Below, piece by piece: positions 28,355-38,344 of a stretch of DNA of 64,000 nt; positions within the stretch are counted from its first letter, which is position 1, and the number at the start of each line of letters is the position of its first letter. The DNA lies in assembly GCF_004341205.1 (NCBI RefSeq), contig NZ_SLUL01000001.1, positions 1 through 64,000 on the forward strand, read 5' to 3'. The position numbers were made by a program, and so were the translations under genes. Source of the stretch: Thermolongibacillus altinsuensis (GTDB lineage Bacteria > Bacillota > Bacilli > Bacillales > Anoxybacillaceae). The notes beneath the pieces were generated by a model. It was not told the origin of the DNA, searched no databases, and was given only the letters and a program-made list of their open reading frames with translations.

Positions 28355-29842
28355 TTACATGGTGGAGCTGATTGGCCACCAATGGAATCCGTCTTTTTCA
28401 AGCAATTGATCAGCAGCTTTTGGTCCCATCGAACCGGCTTCGTAGTTTGGAAAATCAACAGCTTTCGTATTTTCCCATACTTCGGAAATCGGATCAACGA
28501 AGCTCCATGAAGATGCCACTTCGTCCCAATGGGTGAAGTTTGTGGCATCGCCGCGCATGCAATCATAAAGCAACTTTTCATACGCTTCTGGCGTGTTAAT
28601 GCCGTCAATGCAATTGTTGCAGTAATCAAGTTTAATCGGCGTCGTTTTCATGCTTTCGCCGCTTTTTTTCGCATTGAGGTGAAGAGTAATTCCTTCATCC
28701 GGTTGAATGTGGATGACGAGCAAATTCGGATGAATCGTTTCGCCTGTCGGATAGTATAAGTTCATTGGCACATCTTTAAATTGAACGACAATTTTCGTTG
28801 ATTTTTCAGTCATGCGCTTTCCAGTGCGAATGTAAAACGGCACGCCTGCCCAGCGGAAATTATCAATCATTAACTTTCCAGCGACAAACGTTTCCGTGTT
28901 CGAGTTCGGATCGACGTTATTTTCTTCGCGATAGCCGACGACTTCTTTGCCGCGAATGAAGCCGCGACCGTATTGTCCGCGCACGAAATATTGATCGACT
29001 TCATCATGAGAAATCGGACGAAGTGCGCGAAGTACTTTTACTTTTTCGCTGCGAATGTCATCGGTCGTTAGTTTAATTGGCGGTTCCATTGCCAGCAAGG
29101 CAACCATTTGCAGCATATGGTTTTGGACCATGTCTCTTAACGCGCCAGAGTGGTCGTAATAGCGGCCGCGGTCTTCAACGCCAAGCGTTTCGCTCGATGT
29201 AATTTGAATGTTGGCGATGAAGCGATTGTTCCAAAGAGGTTCGAAAATGGCATTGGCAAAGCGAATGACTTCGATGTTTTGCACCATTTCTTTGCCGAGA
29301 TAATGGTCGATTCGGAAAATTTGTTTTTCCGAAAACGCTTGACGAATTTCTTCATTTAATTTTTGCGCCGTTTGCAAGTTATGTCCGAACGGTTTTTCGA
29401 TGACAAGGCGCGTCCAACCGTTTGTTGCGGTTAAGCCTTCTGCTTTTAAGTTTGCACTAATCGTTCCGAAAAACTCTGGTGCCATCGCTAAATAAAAAAT
29501 GCGGTTGCCCGGGATGTTGTACTGTTCTTCTAATTGTTCGAGCAACGATTTTAGTTGTTGATAGGAATCTGTATTGGTTACATCGAATGGATGATAATAG
29601 AAGTGTGAAATAAACGTTTCATCTATTAATTCTTGTTTTGTCGCTTCTTCAATCGTCTCTTTTACATAGTTGCGGAATGATTCATGAGTATGAGGGCGAC
29701 GTGCAACGCCGACGACCGCAAACTCTTCAGAAATTTTTTGTTTTTGATATAGTTTATAAATGGAAGGGAATAGCTTCCGTTTCGCTAAATCTCCCGTTGC
29801 GCCAAAAATAACAATCGTAGATTTCGGCTTCATGCTACTCAC
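28355..29842 (-). CDS. zwf: Glucose-6-phosphate 1-dehydrogenase
   Basis: A 495-residue enzyme that starts the oxidative pentose phosphate pathway. NADP-binding GATGDLAKRKLFP is near residue 14, the active-site RIDHYLGKE near 182 and the catalytic EKPFGHN region near 155. A GTG start (29842) fits the GTGAGGT Shine-Dalgarno; an ATG three codons on is possible but too far from it. Divergent from rnz. The same order (zwf next to rnz) occurs in B. subtilis. Confidence 0.96.
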   Translation of the reverse strand: MSSMKPKSTIVIFGATGDLAKRKLFPSIYKLYQKQKISEEFAVVGVARRPHTHESFRNYVKETIEEATKQELIDETFISHFYYHPFDVTNTDSYQQLKSLLEQLEEQYNIPGNRIFYLAMAPEFFGTISANLKAEGLTATNGWTRLVIEKPFGHNLQTAQKLNEEIRQAFSEKQIFRIDHYLGKEMVQNIEVIRFANAIFEPLWNNRFIANIQITSSETLGVEDRGRYYDHSGALRDMVQNHMLQMVALLAMEPPIKLTTDDIRSEKVKVLRALRPISHDEVDQYFVRGQYGRGFIRGKEVVGYREENNVDPNSNTETFVAGKLMIDNFRWAGVPFYIRTGKRMTEKSTKIVVQFKDVPMNLYYPTGETIHPNLLVIHIQPDEGITLHLNAKKSGESMKTTPIKLDYCNNCIDGINTPEAYEKLLYDCMRGDATNFTHWDEVASSWSFVDPISEVWENTKAVDFPNYEAGSMGPKAADQLLEKDGFHWWPISSTM

Positions 29843-29986
29843 GGACTATGTACCTCACTTTAATTAAAATTTTAACTCTTTACAATTATGTAATTTTAGA
29901 GGTTTATTGTGGCAAACGCAAATGTTTTACTATTGAATTGTGCCAAAAAGCTTGGTAAGCTAGCAAAAAAGGTAGGAGGAATGGCA

Positions 29987-30913
29987 TTGGAATTAGTATT
30001 TTTAGGAACGGGAGCAGGAGTTCCATCCAAAGGACGGAATGTGTCAGCAATTGCCTTGCAGCTGCTTGAAGAACGCGGTGCGACTTGGCTGTTTGATTGC
30101 GGTGAAGCAACGCAGCATCAAATTTTACATACATCGATACGCCCGCGGCGAATCGAAAAAATTTTTATTACTCATCTGCATGGAGACCATATTTTTGGTT
30201 TGCCCGGCCTGCTTGGAAGCCGGTCGTTTCAAGATGGAGATACGGCTTTAACCGTTTATGGTCCAAAAGGGATTCGAGCTTTTATTGAAACAGCGCTTTC
30301 TGTAAGCATGACACATGTGCGCTATCCGCTTCACATTGTTGAAATTGAAGAAGGCGTCATATTTGAAGATGAGCAATTCATCGTCTCAGCAAAAAAATTA
30401 GCACACGGCATTCCATGCTTTGGGTATCGCATCGTTGAAAAAGATTTACCGGGTCCTCTGTTAGTTGAACGGTTAAAAGAAATGGGCATTCGCCCTGGAC
30501 CGATTTATCAACAAATTAAGCAAGGGAAAACCGTTGTTCTCGAAGATGGGCGAGTCATTGATGGGAGCGAGTTCGTCGGTCCGCCGATTCCAGGAAGAGT
30601 GGTTACCGTTTTAGGCGATACTCGCTTTTGTGAACAAAGTATTGAACTGGCGAAAGATGCGGATGTGCTCATTCATGAAGCAACATTTAGCGCTTCTGAA
30701 GAAAAGCTAGCGTACGATTATTTTCATGCGACAACAGCGCAAGCGGCAGAAGTGGCAAAGCGTGCCGGAGCGAAAAAGCTCATCTTAACGCATATTAGTT
30801 CCCGTTACCAAGGAACCATGTGCGATGAATTGCTTGCGGAAGCGAAGGCCATTTTTCCTCATGTAGAGATGGCTGAAGATTTTGCTTCGTTTTCCATTCC
30901 AAAAAAGAAATAG
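29987..30913 (+). CDS. rnz: Ribonuclease Z (tRNA 3' processing)
   Basis: A 308-residue metallo-beta-lactamase-fold endonuclease that cleaves the 3' trailer of CCA-less tRNA precursors. With the TTG start at 29987 (seven bases after GTAGGAGGA) the zinc ligands fall at His63, His65, Asp67 and His68, the numbering known for B. subtilis RNase Z. The ATG two codons upstream touches the Shine-Dalgarno. The second-metal-site residues include ATFSASE and THISSRY near the C-terminus. Full length. Confidence 0.95.
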   Translation: MELVFLGTGAGVPSKGRNVSAIALQLLEERGATWLFDCGEATQHQILHTSIRPRRIEKIFITHLHGDHIFGLPGLLGSRSFQDGDTALTVYGPKGIRAFIETALSVSMTHVRYPLHIVEIEEGVIFEDEQFIVSAKKLAHGIPCFGYRIVEKDLPGPLLVERLKEMGIRPGPIYQQIKQGKTVVLEDGRVIDGSEFVGPPIPGRVVTVLGDTRFCEQSIELAKDADVLIHEATFSASEEKLAYDYFHATTAQAAEVAKRAGAKKLILTHISSRYQGTMCDELLAEAKAIFPHVEMAEDFASFSIPKKK

Positions 30914-30973
30914 AGAGAAATTTTCATCTTGCTTATGAAGTCGGAACATCCAACGATGAAATGATGGCGAAAG

Positions 30974-31006
30974 ACACCTCCTTATCATTCAGGAGGTGTT
31001 TTTTTC
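30974..31006 (+). terminator. Terminator after rnz
   Basis: Nine-bp perfect stem (30974-30982 with 30991-30999) and a long T-run. Confidence 0.85.
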
Positions 31007-31301
31007 TTTGTCTCATTTTATGAGTCGCTTTCATGGTTTAAAAAAATTAATAATGATTTTCTGATGATCATAACGAATAAGAACATTTTTTCATATTAAA
31101 ATGAAATTTTGGAATACTATAAATACTATGATGAAATGAAAAAATACGACAGGGAGGAATAATATATAATAATCGTTAGTTTTAAGCGATCCAGTTAGAA
31201 CAAAGTTGCGATGGAAAATTTTAATCTCTCCAAAAAATCGTTTATTTTTTGACGAATTTAGCAAAAGTCATGAAATCGTTTTACTTTTTTTCAAAAACAT
31301 G

Positions 31302-31330
31302 TTCACATTTGTTCAATTACCTGCTATATT
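31302..31330 (+). promoter_or_regulatory. Candidate promoter of the nucleoside transporter operon
   Basis: TTCACA (31302-31307) and TATATT (31325-31330), spacer 17 bp. It places the cre about 70 bp downstream of the transcription start. Confidence 0.5.
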
Positions 31331-31408
31331 TATGATGAACGCGATCGCGAATAAATCAAAAAAGGCTGATGGCGAGATACAAAAAGATCACTGTTCCAGT
31401 GTTTTTTT

Positions 31409-31422
31409 TGAAAACGTTGTCA
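31409..31422 (+). promoter_or_regulatory. cre site (CcpA operator), perfect match
   Basis: TGAAAACGTTGTCA fits every position of the consensus TGWNANCGNTNWCA. It lies between the promoter and the transporter gene, a position where CcpA blocks elongating polymerase. It predicts glucose repression of nucleoside uptake and breakdown, as known for the B. subtilis dra-nupC-pdp operon. Confidence 0.85.
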
Positions 31423-31453
31423 CCTATCACTTATTTTTGGAGGGACTGACATC

Positions 31454-32635
31454 ATGAGCATTGTGTTTTTTGCAACAGGTTTGTTTCTCGTATTTATTTT
31501 GGCTTATCTCGTAAGTTATGACAGAAAGAACATCCGTTATAAGGCGATTTTATCGATGCTCGCCGTTCAAATTGTTCTTACGTTTGCATTGCTGAATACG
31601 AAAGCAGGTATTTTTATCATCGGATTTATTTCAAAAATGTTTAACAAACTGATTGAGCTAGGTATACAAGGCGTCGACTTTGTGTTTGGTGGTTTGGAAA
31701 ACAAAGAGATGTCTTCATTTTTCCTCGATGTGTTATTGCCGATTATTTTTATCTCGATCCTTATCGGAATTTTGAACTATTTCAAAATATTACCTGTTAT
31801 TATTAAATATGTCGGTATGGCATTAAGCAAAATAAACGGAATGGGAAAATTGGAAAACTATATTGCTCTTTCATCCGCTATATTGGGACAGTCCGAAGTT
31901 TTCTTGACAACGAAAAAACAAATCGGTCTTGTATCGCAAACGCGTCTTTATACGTTATGCACTTCCGCTATGAGTGCAGTTAGCATTGCGATCGTTGGTG
32001 CATATATGACGATGATTGAACCAAAATATGTTGTTATTGCTATTATGTTGAATATCCTTTCAGCTTTAATCATTGCTAATATTGTGAATCCTTACGAAAT
32101 CAAGGATGAAGAAGATTTATTAATCGTCGAAGAAGAACATAAAATGAGCTTTTTCCAAATGATCGGCGAAAGCATCATGGATGGATTGAAAGTCGCTATC
32201 ATCGTAGCGGCCATGTTAGTAGGGTTTATCGCTTTAATCAACCTTATTGATTATGTATTCACGCTCATTTTCCATGTTTCATTCCAGACAATATTAGGAT
32301 ACATCTTTGCGCCAATTGCCTTTTTAATGGGAATTCCTTGGGATGAAGCAGTGAAAGCAGGAAGCATTATGGCGACAAAATTAGTAACCAACGAATTTGT
32401 TGCGATGTTGAATTTTAAAGATATGGCTGGAACGTTATCCGAAAAAACAGTTGGAATTGTATCTGTATTCCTTGTGAGCTTTGCTAATTTCAGCTCCATC
32501 GGAATTATCACAGGAGCTGTGAAAGCTCTTGACGAAAAACAGGGAGATGTTGTAGCTAAATTCGGCTTGAAGCTTTTATATGGTTCAACACTTGCTTCAA
32601 TGTTATCAGGAACGATCATGGGATTATTTTTATAA
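31454..32635 (+). CDS. nupC: Concentrative nucleoside transporter (NupC family)
   Basis: A 393-residue CNT-family nucleoside/cation symporter with about ten membrane segments. Family motifs present are GLENKEMSSFFLDVLLP, MGKLENYIALSSAILGQSEVFLT and the TNEFVAMLNF gate near residue 310. It has a GGAGGG Shine-Dalgarno. It lies upstream of deoC and cdd on the same strand but is separated from them by the structured repeat, so co-transcription is uncertain. Confidence 0.93.
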   Translation: MSIVFFATGLFLVFILAYLVSYDRKNIRYKAILSMLAVQIVLTFALLNTKAGIFIIGFISKMFNKLIELGIQGVDFVFGGLENKEMSSFFLDVLLPIIFISILIGILNYFKILPVIIKYVGMALSKINGMGKLENYIALSSAILGQSEVFLTTKKQIGLVSQTRLYTLCTSAMSAVSIAIVGAYMTMIEPKYVVIAIMLNILSALIIANIVNPYEIKDEEDLLIVEEEHKMSFFQMIGESIMDGLKVAIIVAAMLVGFIALINLIDYVFTLIFHVSFQTILGYIFAPIAFLMGIPWDEAVKAGSIMATKLVTNEFVAMLNFKDMAGTLSEKTVGIVSVFLVSFANFSSIGIITGAVKALDEKQGDVVAKFGLKLLYGSTLASMLSGTIMGLFL

Positions 32636-32964
32636 AACCGTTTGGCTGGTATCCTATCATGTTCGAATTCGTTCGACAGTGAGGGTTCATGAAACAGATT
32701 CAAATTTATAAGAACGGTCGATTTATATATGATAAGCTTAATTTTCCGACATAAACAAGCTTTTCTGCCACTTCCCCGAACGAAAACGCCATCAGAAATG
32801 CCATGCGTTTTACGTTCGGGATCGGCATGCTAGAAGCATGCCGGGCGGCAAGATTTTTCTTGCCGCCTATGGCAGAAAAGCAGCCTTCTATTCATGATGA
32901 GATATGTCGGAAACTCAACTTGGATTTATTTATATATATGACAAAGATAAGGGGCTGACATTCA
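32636..32964. other. Intergenic region dominated by structured repeat copy B
   Basis: A 329-bp gap between nupC and deoC. Only the repeat (32724-32921) and the deoC ribosome site (AAGGGG, about 32949) were found. No clear terminator follows nupC apart from the hairpins of the repeat. Confidence 0.7.
32724..32921. repeat. Dispersed cloverleaf-like repeat, copy B
   Basis: About 198 bp in the same orientation as copy A and nearly identical outside the hairpin tips. P1 (TTTCCGACAT with ATGTCGGAAA) and P2 (GCTTTTCTGCCA with TGGCAGAAAAGC) are perfect. P3 lacks the apical extension of copy A and has a C-G pair where A has T-A at its base. P4 is 32823-32831 with 32835-32843 (loop AGA), and P5 is 32844-32853 with 32858-32867 (loop TTTT). 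Both loops are the reverse complement of those in copy A. TATATATG-type sequence occurs on both sides, a possible but low-complexity target duplication. Confidence 0.85.
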
Positions 32965-33636
32965 TTGTTAAAAGAAAAAGCTAGAATGATCGATCATACC
33001 CTTTTAAAACCGGAAGCTACAAAAGAACAAATTGTAAAACTTGCCGAAGAAGCCAAAACGTATCATTTTGCTTCTGTTTGCGTGAATCCAACATGGGTTA
33101 AAACCGCTTATGAAATCTTAAAAGATACGGATGTAAAAGTGTGTACGGTCATCGGTTTTCCTCTTGGGGCAACGACACCGGAAGTAAAAGCGTTTGAAAC
33201 AAAAAATGCGATTGAAAACGGCGCGAGCGAAGTGGATATGGTCATCAATATCGGAGCTTTAAAAAGCGGTGATGATGAATTAGTCGAAAAAGATATTCGT
33301 GCCGTAGTAGAAGCTGCGAAAGGAAAGGCTTTGGTCAAAGTCATTATTGAAACATGCCTTCTTACGGATGAAGAAAAAGTGCGCGCTTGTCAGTTAGCAG
33401 TGAAAGCCGGTGCAGATTTTGTCAAAACTTCGACAGGTTTTTCAACAGGCGGGGCTACTGTCGAAGACGTTGCATTAATGAGAAAGACGGTTGGACCAAA
33501 CGTTGGCGTTAAAGCTTCAGGTGGAATTAGAAGTGCGGATGATTTGTTGGCAATGGAGAAAGCAGGGGCTAACCGCATTGGAGCAAGCGCAGGAGTTCAA
33601 ATTATAAATGGGGAAACAAGCACATCTAATTATTAA
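32965..33636 (+). CDS. deoC: Deoxyribose-phosphate aldolase
   Basis: A 223-residue class I aldolase that splits 2-deoxyribose 5-phosphate into acetaldehyde and glyceraldehyde 3-phosphate. The Schiff-base Lys is in the VKTSTGF motif (near residue 152), with a second conserved Lys in GVKASGG (near 181). The TTG start at 32965 is about ten bases after AAGGGG; an ATG at 32986 (MIDHTLL) is the alternative. Works downstream of nucleoside uptake. Confidence 0.95.
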   Translation: MLKEKARMIDHTLLKPEATKEQIVKLAEEAKTYHFASVCVNPTWVKTAYEILKDTDVKVCTVIGFPLGATTPEVKAFETKNAIENGASEVDMVINIGALKSGDDELVEKDIRAVVEAAKGKALVKVIIETCLLTDEEKVRACQLAVKAGADFVKTSTGFSTGGATVEDVALMRKTVGPNVGVKASGGIRSADDLLAMEKAGANRIGASAGVQIINGETSTSNY

Positions 33637-33697
33637 ATATTGGACGTTATTTAGATTATAATATAAGTGAATGAATAAAAGCAGAATGATGATCTAA

Positions 33698-34123
<426 letters not shown>

Positions 34124-34133
34124 CACATAAAGG

Positions 34134-34187
34134 AAAACACCTCCAAAAATCGATTGGGTTATCCATCGATTTAGGAGGTGTTTTTTC
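34134..34187. terminator. Terminator between cdd and namA
   Basis: An 11-bp perfect outer stem (34134-34144 with 34174-34184) with an inner stem around ATCGAT. T-run on the plus strand (34181-34186) and a shorter one on the minus strand, so it may serve both converging genes. Confidence 0.85.
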
Positions 34188-34189
34188 TT

Positions 34190-35206
34190 TTACCATCCTC
34201 GGCTGTATTGTACAGGAGCCTCTAAGGCAACGCCGAGTTGTTTGGCAGCGGTGCGTGGCCAATACGGATCGCGCAATAGTTCGCGTCCGATAAAGATTAA
34301 ATCTGCACGCTCGTTGCGAAGAATTTCTTCCGCTTGTAAACCGGACGTGATGAGTCCGACCGCGCCTGTTGCGATGTCAGCTCCGTGGCGAATTCGCTCC
34401 GCAAATCGAACTTGATAGCCTGGATAAACATCGAATTTCGCTGGAACAACCGCTCCTGAGCTGACGTCGATAAGATCGACGCCTTGAGCTTTCATGCGTT
34501 TTGCGTATTCGACATAGTCTTCTACTGTTAACCCTTCTGGATGATAATCGGAAGCAGAGATGCGAACAAAAAGCGGACCGTCCCATACTTCACGCACCGC
34601 ATCGATGATTTCGCTTAAAAAGCGGTAGCGGTTTTCGGCGCTTCCACCATATTCATCTTGACGTTTGTTGGTTAATGGCGATAAAAACTCGTTAATTAAA
34701 TAGCCGTGCGCAGCGTGGATTTCGATGATGTCAAACCCTGCTTCTTTTGCACGGCGTGCTCCGTTTTGGAACGCTTGAATCGTTTCTTCAATGTCCGCTC
34801 TTGTCATTTCTTTCGGTACGCGCATGTTTTCATCAAAAGCAATCGGCGAAGGGGCGATAATTTCTCCGTCAATCGTCGCTTTTCGTCCAGCGTGAGCCAA
34901 TTGAATTGCTGTTTTTGCTCCGTGTTCTTTCATGAGAGAAACTAATTCTTGAAGGCCGCTAATATGTTCATTGCTCCAAATGCCTAAATCGCGAGATGAA
35001 ATTCTTCCTTGCGGTGTGACCGCCGTTGCTTCGACAACGATCAGTCCGACTTGCCCAACAGCACGTGAAGCGTAATGAATTTTATGCCAATTTTCTACTT
35101 TGCCGTCTTCGTGATGACAAGAATACATGCACATCGGCGACATGACGATCCGGTTTTTTAACGTTACGCCTCGGATCGTGTAAGGTGAAAAAAGTACCGC
35201 TTCCAT
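34190..35206 (-). CDS. namA: NADPH dehydrogenase, Old Yellow Enzyme family (NamA/YqjM)
   Basis: A 338-residue FMN enzyme, the same length as B. subtilis YqjM. Cys26 and Tyr28 (MSPMCMYS), which tune the flavin and bind ligands in YqjM, are at identical positions. The substrate-binding His pair is in EIHAAHGYL, and an Arg-rich C-terminal segment is present. It reduces activated C=C bonds with NADPH and is linked to oxidative or electrophile stress. The ATG at 35206 follows GAGGGG by five bases. Confidence 0.95.
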   Translation of the reverse strand: MEAVLFSPYTIRGVTLKNRIVMSPMCMYSCHHEDGKVENWHKIHYASRAVGQVGLIVVEATAVTPQGRISSRDLGIWSNEHISGLQELVSLMKEHGAKTAIQLAHAGRKATIDGEIIAPSPIAFDENMRVPKEMTRADIEETIQAFQNGARRAKEAGFDIIEIHAAHGYLINEFLSPLTNKRQDEYGGSAENRYRFLSEIIDAVREVWDGPLFVRISASDYHPEGLTVEDYVEYAKRMKAQGVDLIDVSSGAVVPAKFDVYPGYQVRFAERIRHGADIATGAVGLITSGLQAEEILRNERADLIFIGRELLRDPYWPRTAAKQLGVALEAPVQYSRGW

Positions 35207-35290
35207 TGCTTTCCCCTCCAAGTATGTTGTTTTCAGCTTGATGATAACACGTCTGCTTGGAAAAGAAAAACATTTGCACTTTAAAAGATG

Positions 35291-36124
35291 TTATTTTGTC
35301 ATCGCGATGAGCTCTTTTCCCAACTCGATGGATCGTTCCATCGCCCGTTTAATGCAAGCGATCATCGCTTCTTGATAACGATATGCTTCGAGTACGCGAA
35401 TGCCTGCTTCCGTCGTACCGTTTGGACTTGTCACTTCTTTACGCAAGGCAGATGGATGTTTTGGTGAATGTTTTAGCATTTCCGCTGCACCGATAATCGT
35501 TTGCAAAATAAGTGATTTAGCTACGTTTGACTCGAGGCCGATTTCGTTTGCGGCTTTTTCCATCGCTTCGACTAAGTAGTATACGTAGGCTGGACCGCTT
35601 CCGGATAAGGCGGTGACGGCATGCAAATGATGTTCTTCGACGACGGTAACGAGTCCGACCGTTTCGAATAATGATTTGGCAATCGCTAAATGCTGTTCAT
35701 TTGCAAATTTGCCCAGGGAAATGGCGGTTGCTGATTTACCGATGGCCGCGGATGTGTTTGGCATAGCTCGAACGACAGGGACGCGTTTTTTCGCCAATTC
35801 GACAATGCTATCAGTGGCGACGCCTGCTAAAACGGAAATGATTAAATGGTCTTCGCGAATAGAAGAAACAAATTCCGCCATGCTGTTTGCGACATCTTTG
35901 GGTTTCATTGCTAAGATGATGATATCCGCTTCTTGTACCGCTTGTTGTTTATTCGTTTCCGTTCGCACGCCATACGTATTGGCTAAATAGGAAAGGCGGT
36001 CTTTGTTTGCGCGGTTTGTGACGATGAGCTGATTTGGTTTGTATAGCGTTTTCGTCATGCCGGCAATCATCGCTTCCGCCATGGCTCCTGCGCCGATAAA
36101 GGCGATTTTATGTTGCTTTTCCAT
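35291..36124 (-). CDS. proI: Pyrroline-5-carboxylate reductase
   Basis: A 277-residue NAD(P)-dependent enzyme for the last step of proline synthesis. N-terminal Rossmann motif IAFIGAGAMAEAMI, and the C-terminal ProC signature region around SGSGPAYVYYLVEAM and the GTTEAGIRVLE turn. Start at 36124 (MEKQHK) follows GGGAGGT; an upstream ATG at 36223 would run through the T-box leader. Preceded by a proline-specific T-box, so expression rises when tRNA-Pro is uncharged. Confidence 0.95.
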   Translation of the reverse strand: MEKQHKIAFIGAGAMAEAMIAGMTKTLYKPNQLIVTNRANKDRLSYLANTYGVRTETNKQQAVQEADIIILAMKPKDVANSMAEFVSSIREDHLIISVLAGVATDSIVELAKKRVPVVRAMPNTSAAIGKSATAISLGKFANEQHLAIAKSLFETVGLVTVVEEHHLHAVTALSGSGPAYVYYLVEAMEKAANEIGLESNVAKSLILQTIIGAAEMLKHSPKHPSALRKEVTSPNGTTEAGIRVLEAYRYQEAMIACIKRAMERSIELGKELIAMTK

Positions 36125-36145
36125 TTTTATACCTCCCGTCCATAT

Positions 36146-36400
36146 CGTGAAATAAAAAAGACCTTTCGTCCATAAAAGGACGGAAAGGTCTTTGTTTCCG
36201 CGGTACCACCTTTGTTGGCACAACTGTGCCCACCTCGTTAGCCGGTATCGTCGGCCAGACGGTTAGGTTTGCCTAACAGCTCTTGGGGTAGGTTCAATGA
36301 TGAAGAGGGTAATGAAACCTTTCAGCCTATGGGTTTCACTCTCTTGTACCATTCATCATCTACTATTCCCAATCATCGCCAAGTCGTTCATTTTGTTTTT
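36146..36400 (-). promoter_or_regulatory. Proline-specific T-box riboswitch
   Basis: On the minus strand the leader shows stem I with an AATAGTAG (loop E) motif, a GAACCTACC specifier loop with codon CCT (Pro) at 36292-36290, the T-box core GGTGGTACCGCGG (within 36198-36212) and a terminator hairpin ending in six T (about 36189-36152). The UGGU of the T-box pairs with an NCCA end having discriminator A. It is placed directly upstream of proI. Confidence 0.95.
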
Positions 36401-36540
36401 TGACATTATGCAATGAAATGTATTACGTTGTCAATAGGATTTTTTGAAATTATATGTTAATTATCTGAAAATAATGACAAAAATAAAAAAGATGTGTAAA
36501 CTGTAAAAGTAAATGAAAAAGGTTAAAGAAGGGATTTGTG

Positions 36541-37485
36541 ATGATGAAAGATGTAGAGAAACTTGTGATGCCGACGCCATTTGCAGTTGGGGATGTATAT
36601 GCATATTTAATAAAGGGAGAGAGATTGACGCTTGTAGATGCGGGAGTCAATACAGAGGAGGCGTTTGCGGCGCTTCAGAAGCAGCTTGCAGAGAAAGGCT
36701 ACAAGTTTGAAGATATCGAACAAGTGATTATTACGCATCATCATCCGGATCATGTCGGGTTATTAGACCGCTTTGGCGAGGATGTGCCGATCATTGGTCA
36801 CCGTAAAAATGGTCCGTGGATTGCACAAGATGAGGTTTTTCTGCAAAAATATGAGCAGTGGGCAAGGCAGTTGTTTGTTCAATTTGGGGTCGATGAACGA
36901 TTTTTTTCATTGTTGAAACGGTTCCAGCGTTCATTCCAATATAGCTGTCGCCGTTCGTTGACCGAAACGGTGCAAGAAGGAGATGTCGTTTTAGGGGAGT
37001 GGCGTGTGTTGGAAACGCCAGGACATGCGCAAAGCCATATTGTGTTGTATCGTGAACGGGACGGAGTGATGATTGGCGGCGATTTATTGCTTGCCCATAT
37101 TTCTTCGAATCCGCTGCTTGAGCCGCCTTTATTCGATGAAACAGAGCGGCCAAAAGCGCTTGTGCAATACCGACAATCGTTACAAAGGCTTCTTGATTAT
37201 GACATTTCCGTTTTGCTACCTGGTCATGGCTCGAACGTGACAAATGTTCATGAGCTTGTACGCACTCGTCTTAAAAAACAAGAAGTGCGGCTGCGCATGG
37301 TGAAAGAAATGTTGTCAAAGCCAATCACGGTGTACGAACTCTGTCAAAAGTTATTTTCGGATGTGTATGAGACACAATTAATGTTAACATTATCACAGAC
37401 GATTGGCTATTTAGATGTGCTGGAGGAAAGAGATGAAATTGTTGTAGAGCGCGCTCAGCTTCCTTGGATGTACACAGCAAAATGA
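36541..37485 (+). CDS. yqjP: Metallo-beta-lactamase fold hydrolase (YqjP-like)
   Basis: A 314-residue protein with the zinc motif THHHPDHVG near residue 66, further ligands in TPGHAQSH and GGDLL, and a C-terminal LPGHGS followed by a helical extension (about 240-314). Substrate unknown; the family includes thioesterases and glyoxalase II-like enzymes. The ATG at 36541 is six bases after AGAAGGGA. Followed at once by the SDR gene, so the two form an operon as yqjP-yqjQ do in B. subtilis. Confidence 0.85.
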   Translation: MMKDVEKLVMPTPFAVGDVYAYLIKGERLTLVDAGVNTEEAFAALQKQLAEKGYKFEDIEQVIITHHHPDHVGLLDRFGEDVPIIGHRKNGPWIAQDEVFLQKYEQWARQLFVQFGVDERFFSLLKRFQRSFQYSCRRSLTETVQEGDVVLGEWRVLETPGHAQSHIVLYRERDGVMIGGDLLLAHISSNPLLEPPLFDETERPKALVQYRQSLQRLLDYDISVLLPGHGSNVTNVHELVRTRLKKQEVRLRMVKEMLSKPITVYELCQKLFSDVYETQLMLTLSQTIGYLDVLEERDEIVVERAQLPWMYTAK

Positions 37486-37495
37486 GGTGGTTTTG

Positions 37496-38284
37496 GTGAA
37501 GCTTTTAGGAAAACATGTCGTCATTACGGGCGCTTCAAGCGGGATTGGTGAACAGCTCGCCTATGCGGTCGCGAAACGCGGAGGAGTGCCCATTTTATTA
37601 GCGCGCAATGAAGAAGCATTGCGCCGCATTGCGGAAGACATTGAACGTACATATCGAATTCCATGCCATTATTTTCGTTTAGATGTAAGTGATTTAGAAG
37701 CAGTGAAAACAGTGTTTCAGCGCATTTTTGACCGCGTTGCGACGATCGATGTGCTTGTAAACAATGCTGGTTTCGGTGTTTTTGAGTCCGTCGTCGATCT
37801 CGATTTAAAAGAGATGGAAAAAATGTTTGCGGTGAATGTATTCGGACTCGTCGCTTGCACGAAAATGGTGCTTCCGCATATGATTGAGCGAAAGACGGGG
37901 CATATTATCAACGTTGCTTCGCAAGCGGGAAAAATCGCAACGCCGAAGTCGAGCATATATGCTGCAACCAAACATGCGGTGTTAGGGTTTACAAACAGCT
38001 TGCGAATGGAAGTAAAGCGAGAAAACATTTTTGTAACGGCCATCAATCCTGGCCCAATCGCTACGAACTTTTTCCAAATCGCGGACCGTTCAGGAACGTA
38101 TGTCCGCAATATTCAAAAGATGATGCTTCGTCCAGAAGCGGTTGCTGAGAAAATAGCGGATGCGATGCTCACACCGGTGCGCGAAATTAACATGCCGCGC
38201 TGGATGAACGCTGCAAGCGTGTTTTATCAATTATTTCCGCGTTTTGTTGAAACAATCGCAGGTGACGCCTTTTATAAAAAATAA
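37496..38284 (+). CDS. yqjQ: Short-chain dehydrogenase/reductase (YqjQ-like)
   Basis: A 262-residue classical SDR: cofactor motif TGASSGIG (about 10-17), NNAG, catalytic Ser in NVASQAGK and YAATKHA (Tyr, Lys). The GTG at 37496 is five bases after GAGGTGG, which itself overlaps the yqjP stop codon. A hydrophobic C-terminal end and DltE-like features suggest a membrane-near reductase, but the substrate is not known. Confidence 0.86.
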   Translation: MKLLGKHVVITGASSGIGEQLAYAVAKRGGVPILLARNEEALRRIAEDIERTYRIPCHYFRLDVSDLEAVKTVFQRIFDRVATIDVLVNNAGFGVFESVVDLDLKEMEKMFAVNVFGLVACTKMVLPHMIERKTGHIINVASQAGKIATPKSSIYAATKHAVLGFTNSLRMEVKRENIFVTAINPGPIATNFFQIADRSGTYVRNIQKMMLRPEAVAEKIADAMLTPVREINMPRWMNAASVFYQLFPRFVETIAGDAFYKK

Positions 38285-38301
38285 ACAGGCTGCGAAAAAG
38301 C

Positions 38302-38337
38302 AATAGGGTTCAGACACTGAGTCTGAACCCTATTTTG
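38302..38337. terminator. Bidirectional terminator between yqjQ and the CDGSH gene
   Basis: A 14-bp perfect stem (38302-38315 with 38321-38334, loop ACTGA) between converging genes. Only short T-runs follow. Confidence 0.8.
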
Positions 38338-38344
38338 ATGAAAA

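Larger units (their letters stand above)
31007..31453 (+). other. Leader region of the nucleoside transporter operon
   Basis: An AT-rich gap of about 450 bp without a credible gene. It contains a promoter (31302-31330) and a catabolite-response element (31409-31422). A GGGAGGAATA at about 31153 resembles a ribosome site but no start codon follows, which may mark a lost gene. Confidence 0.55.

Noticed and set aside
31206-31457. An 83-codon frame upstream of the nucleoside transporter
   Set aside because: It has no ribosome site, spans the promoter and the cre element, and its translation shows no family features.
36152-36210. The hairpin upstream of proI as a simple terminator of a lost gene
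   Set aside because: The T-box core, specifier loop and stem I lie in order before it, so it is the T-box terminator.
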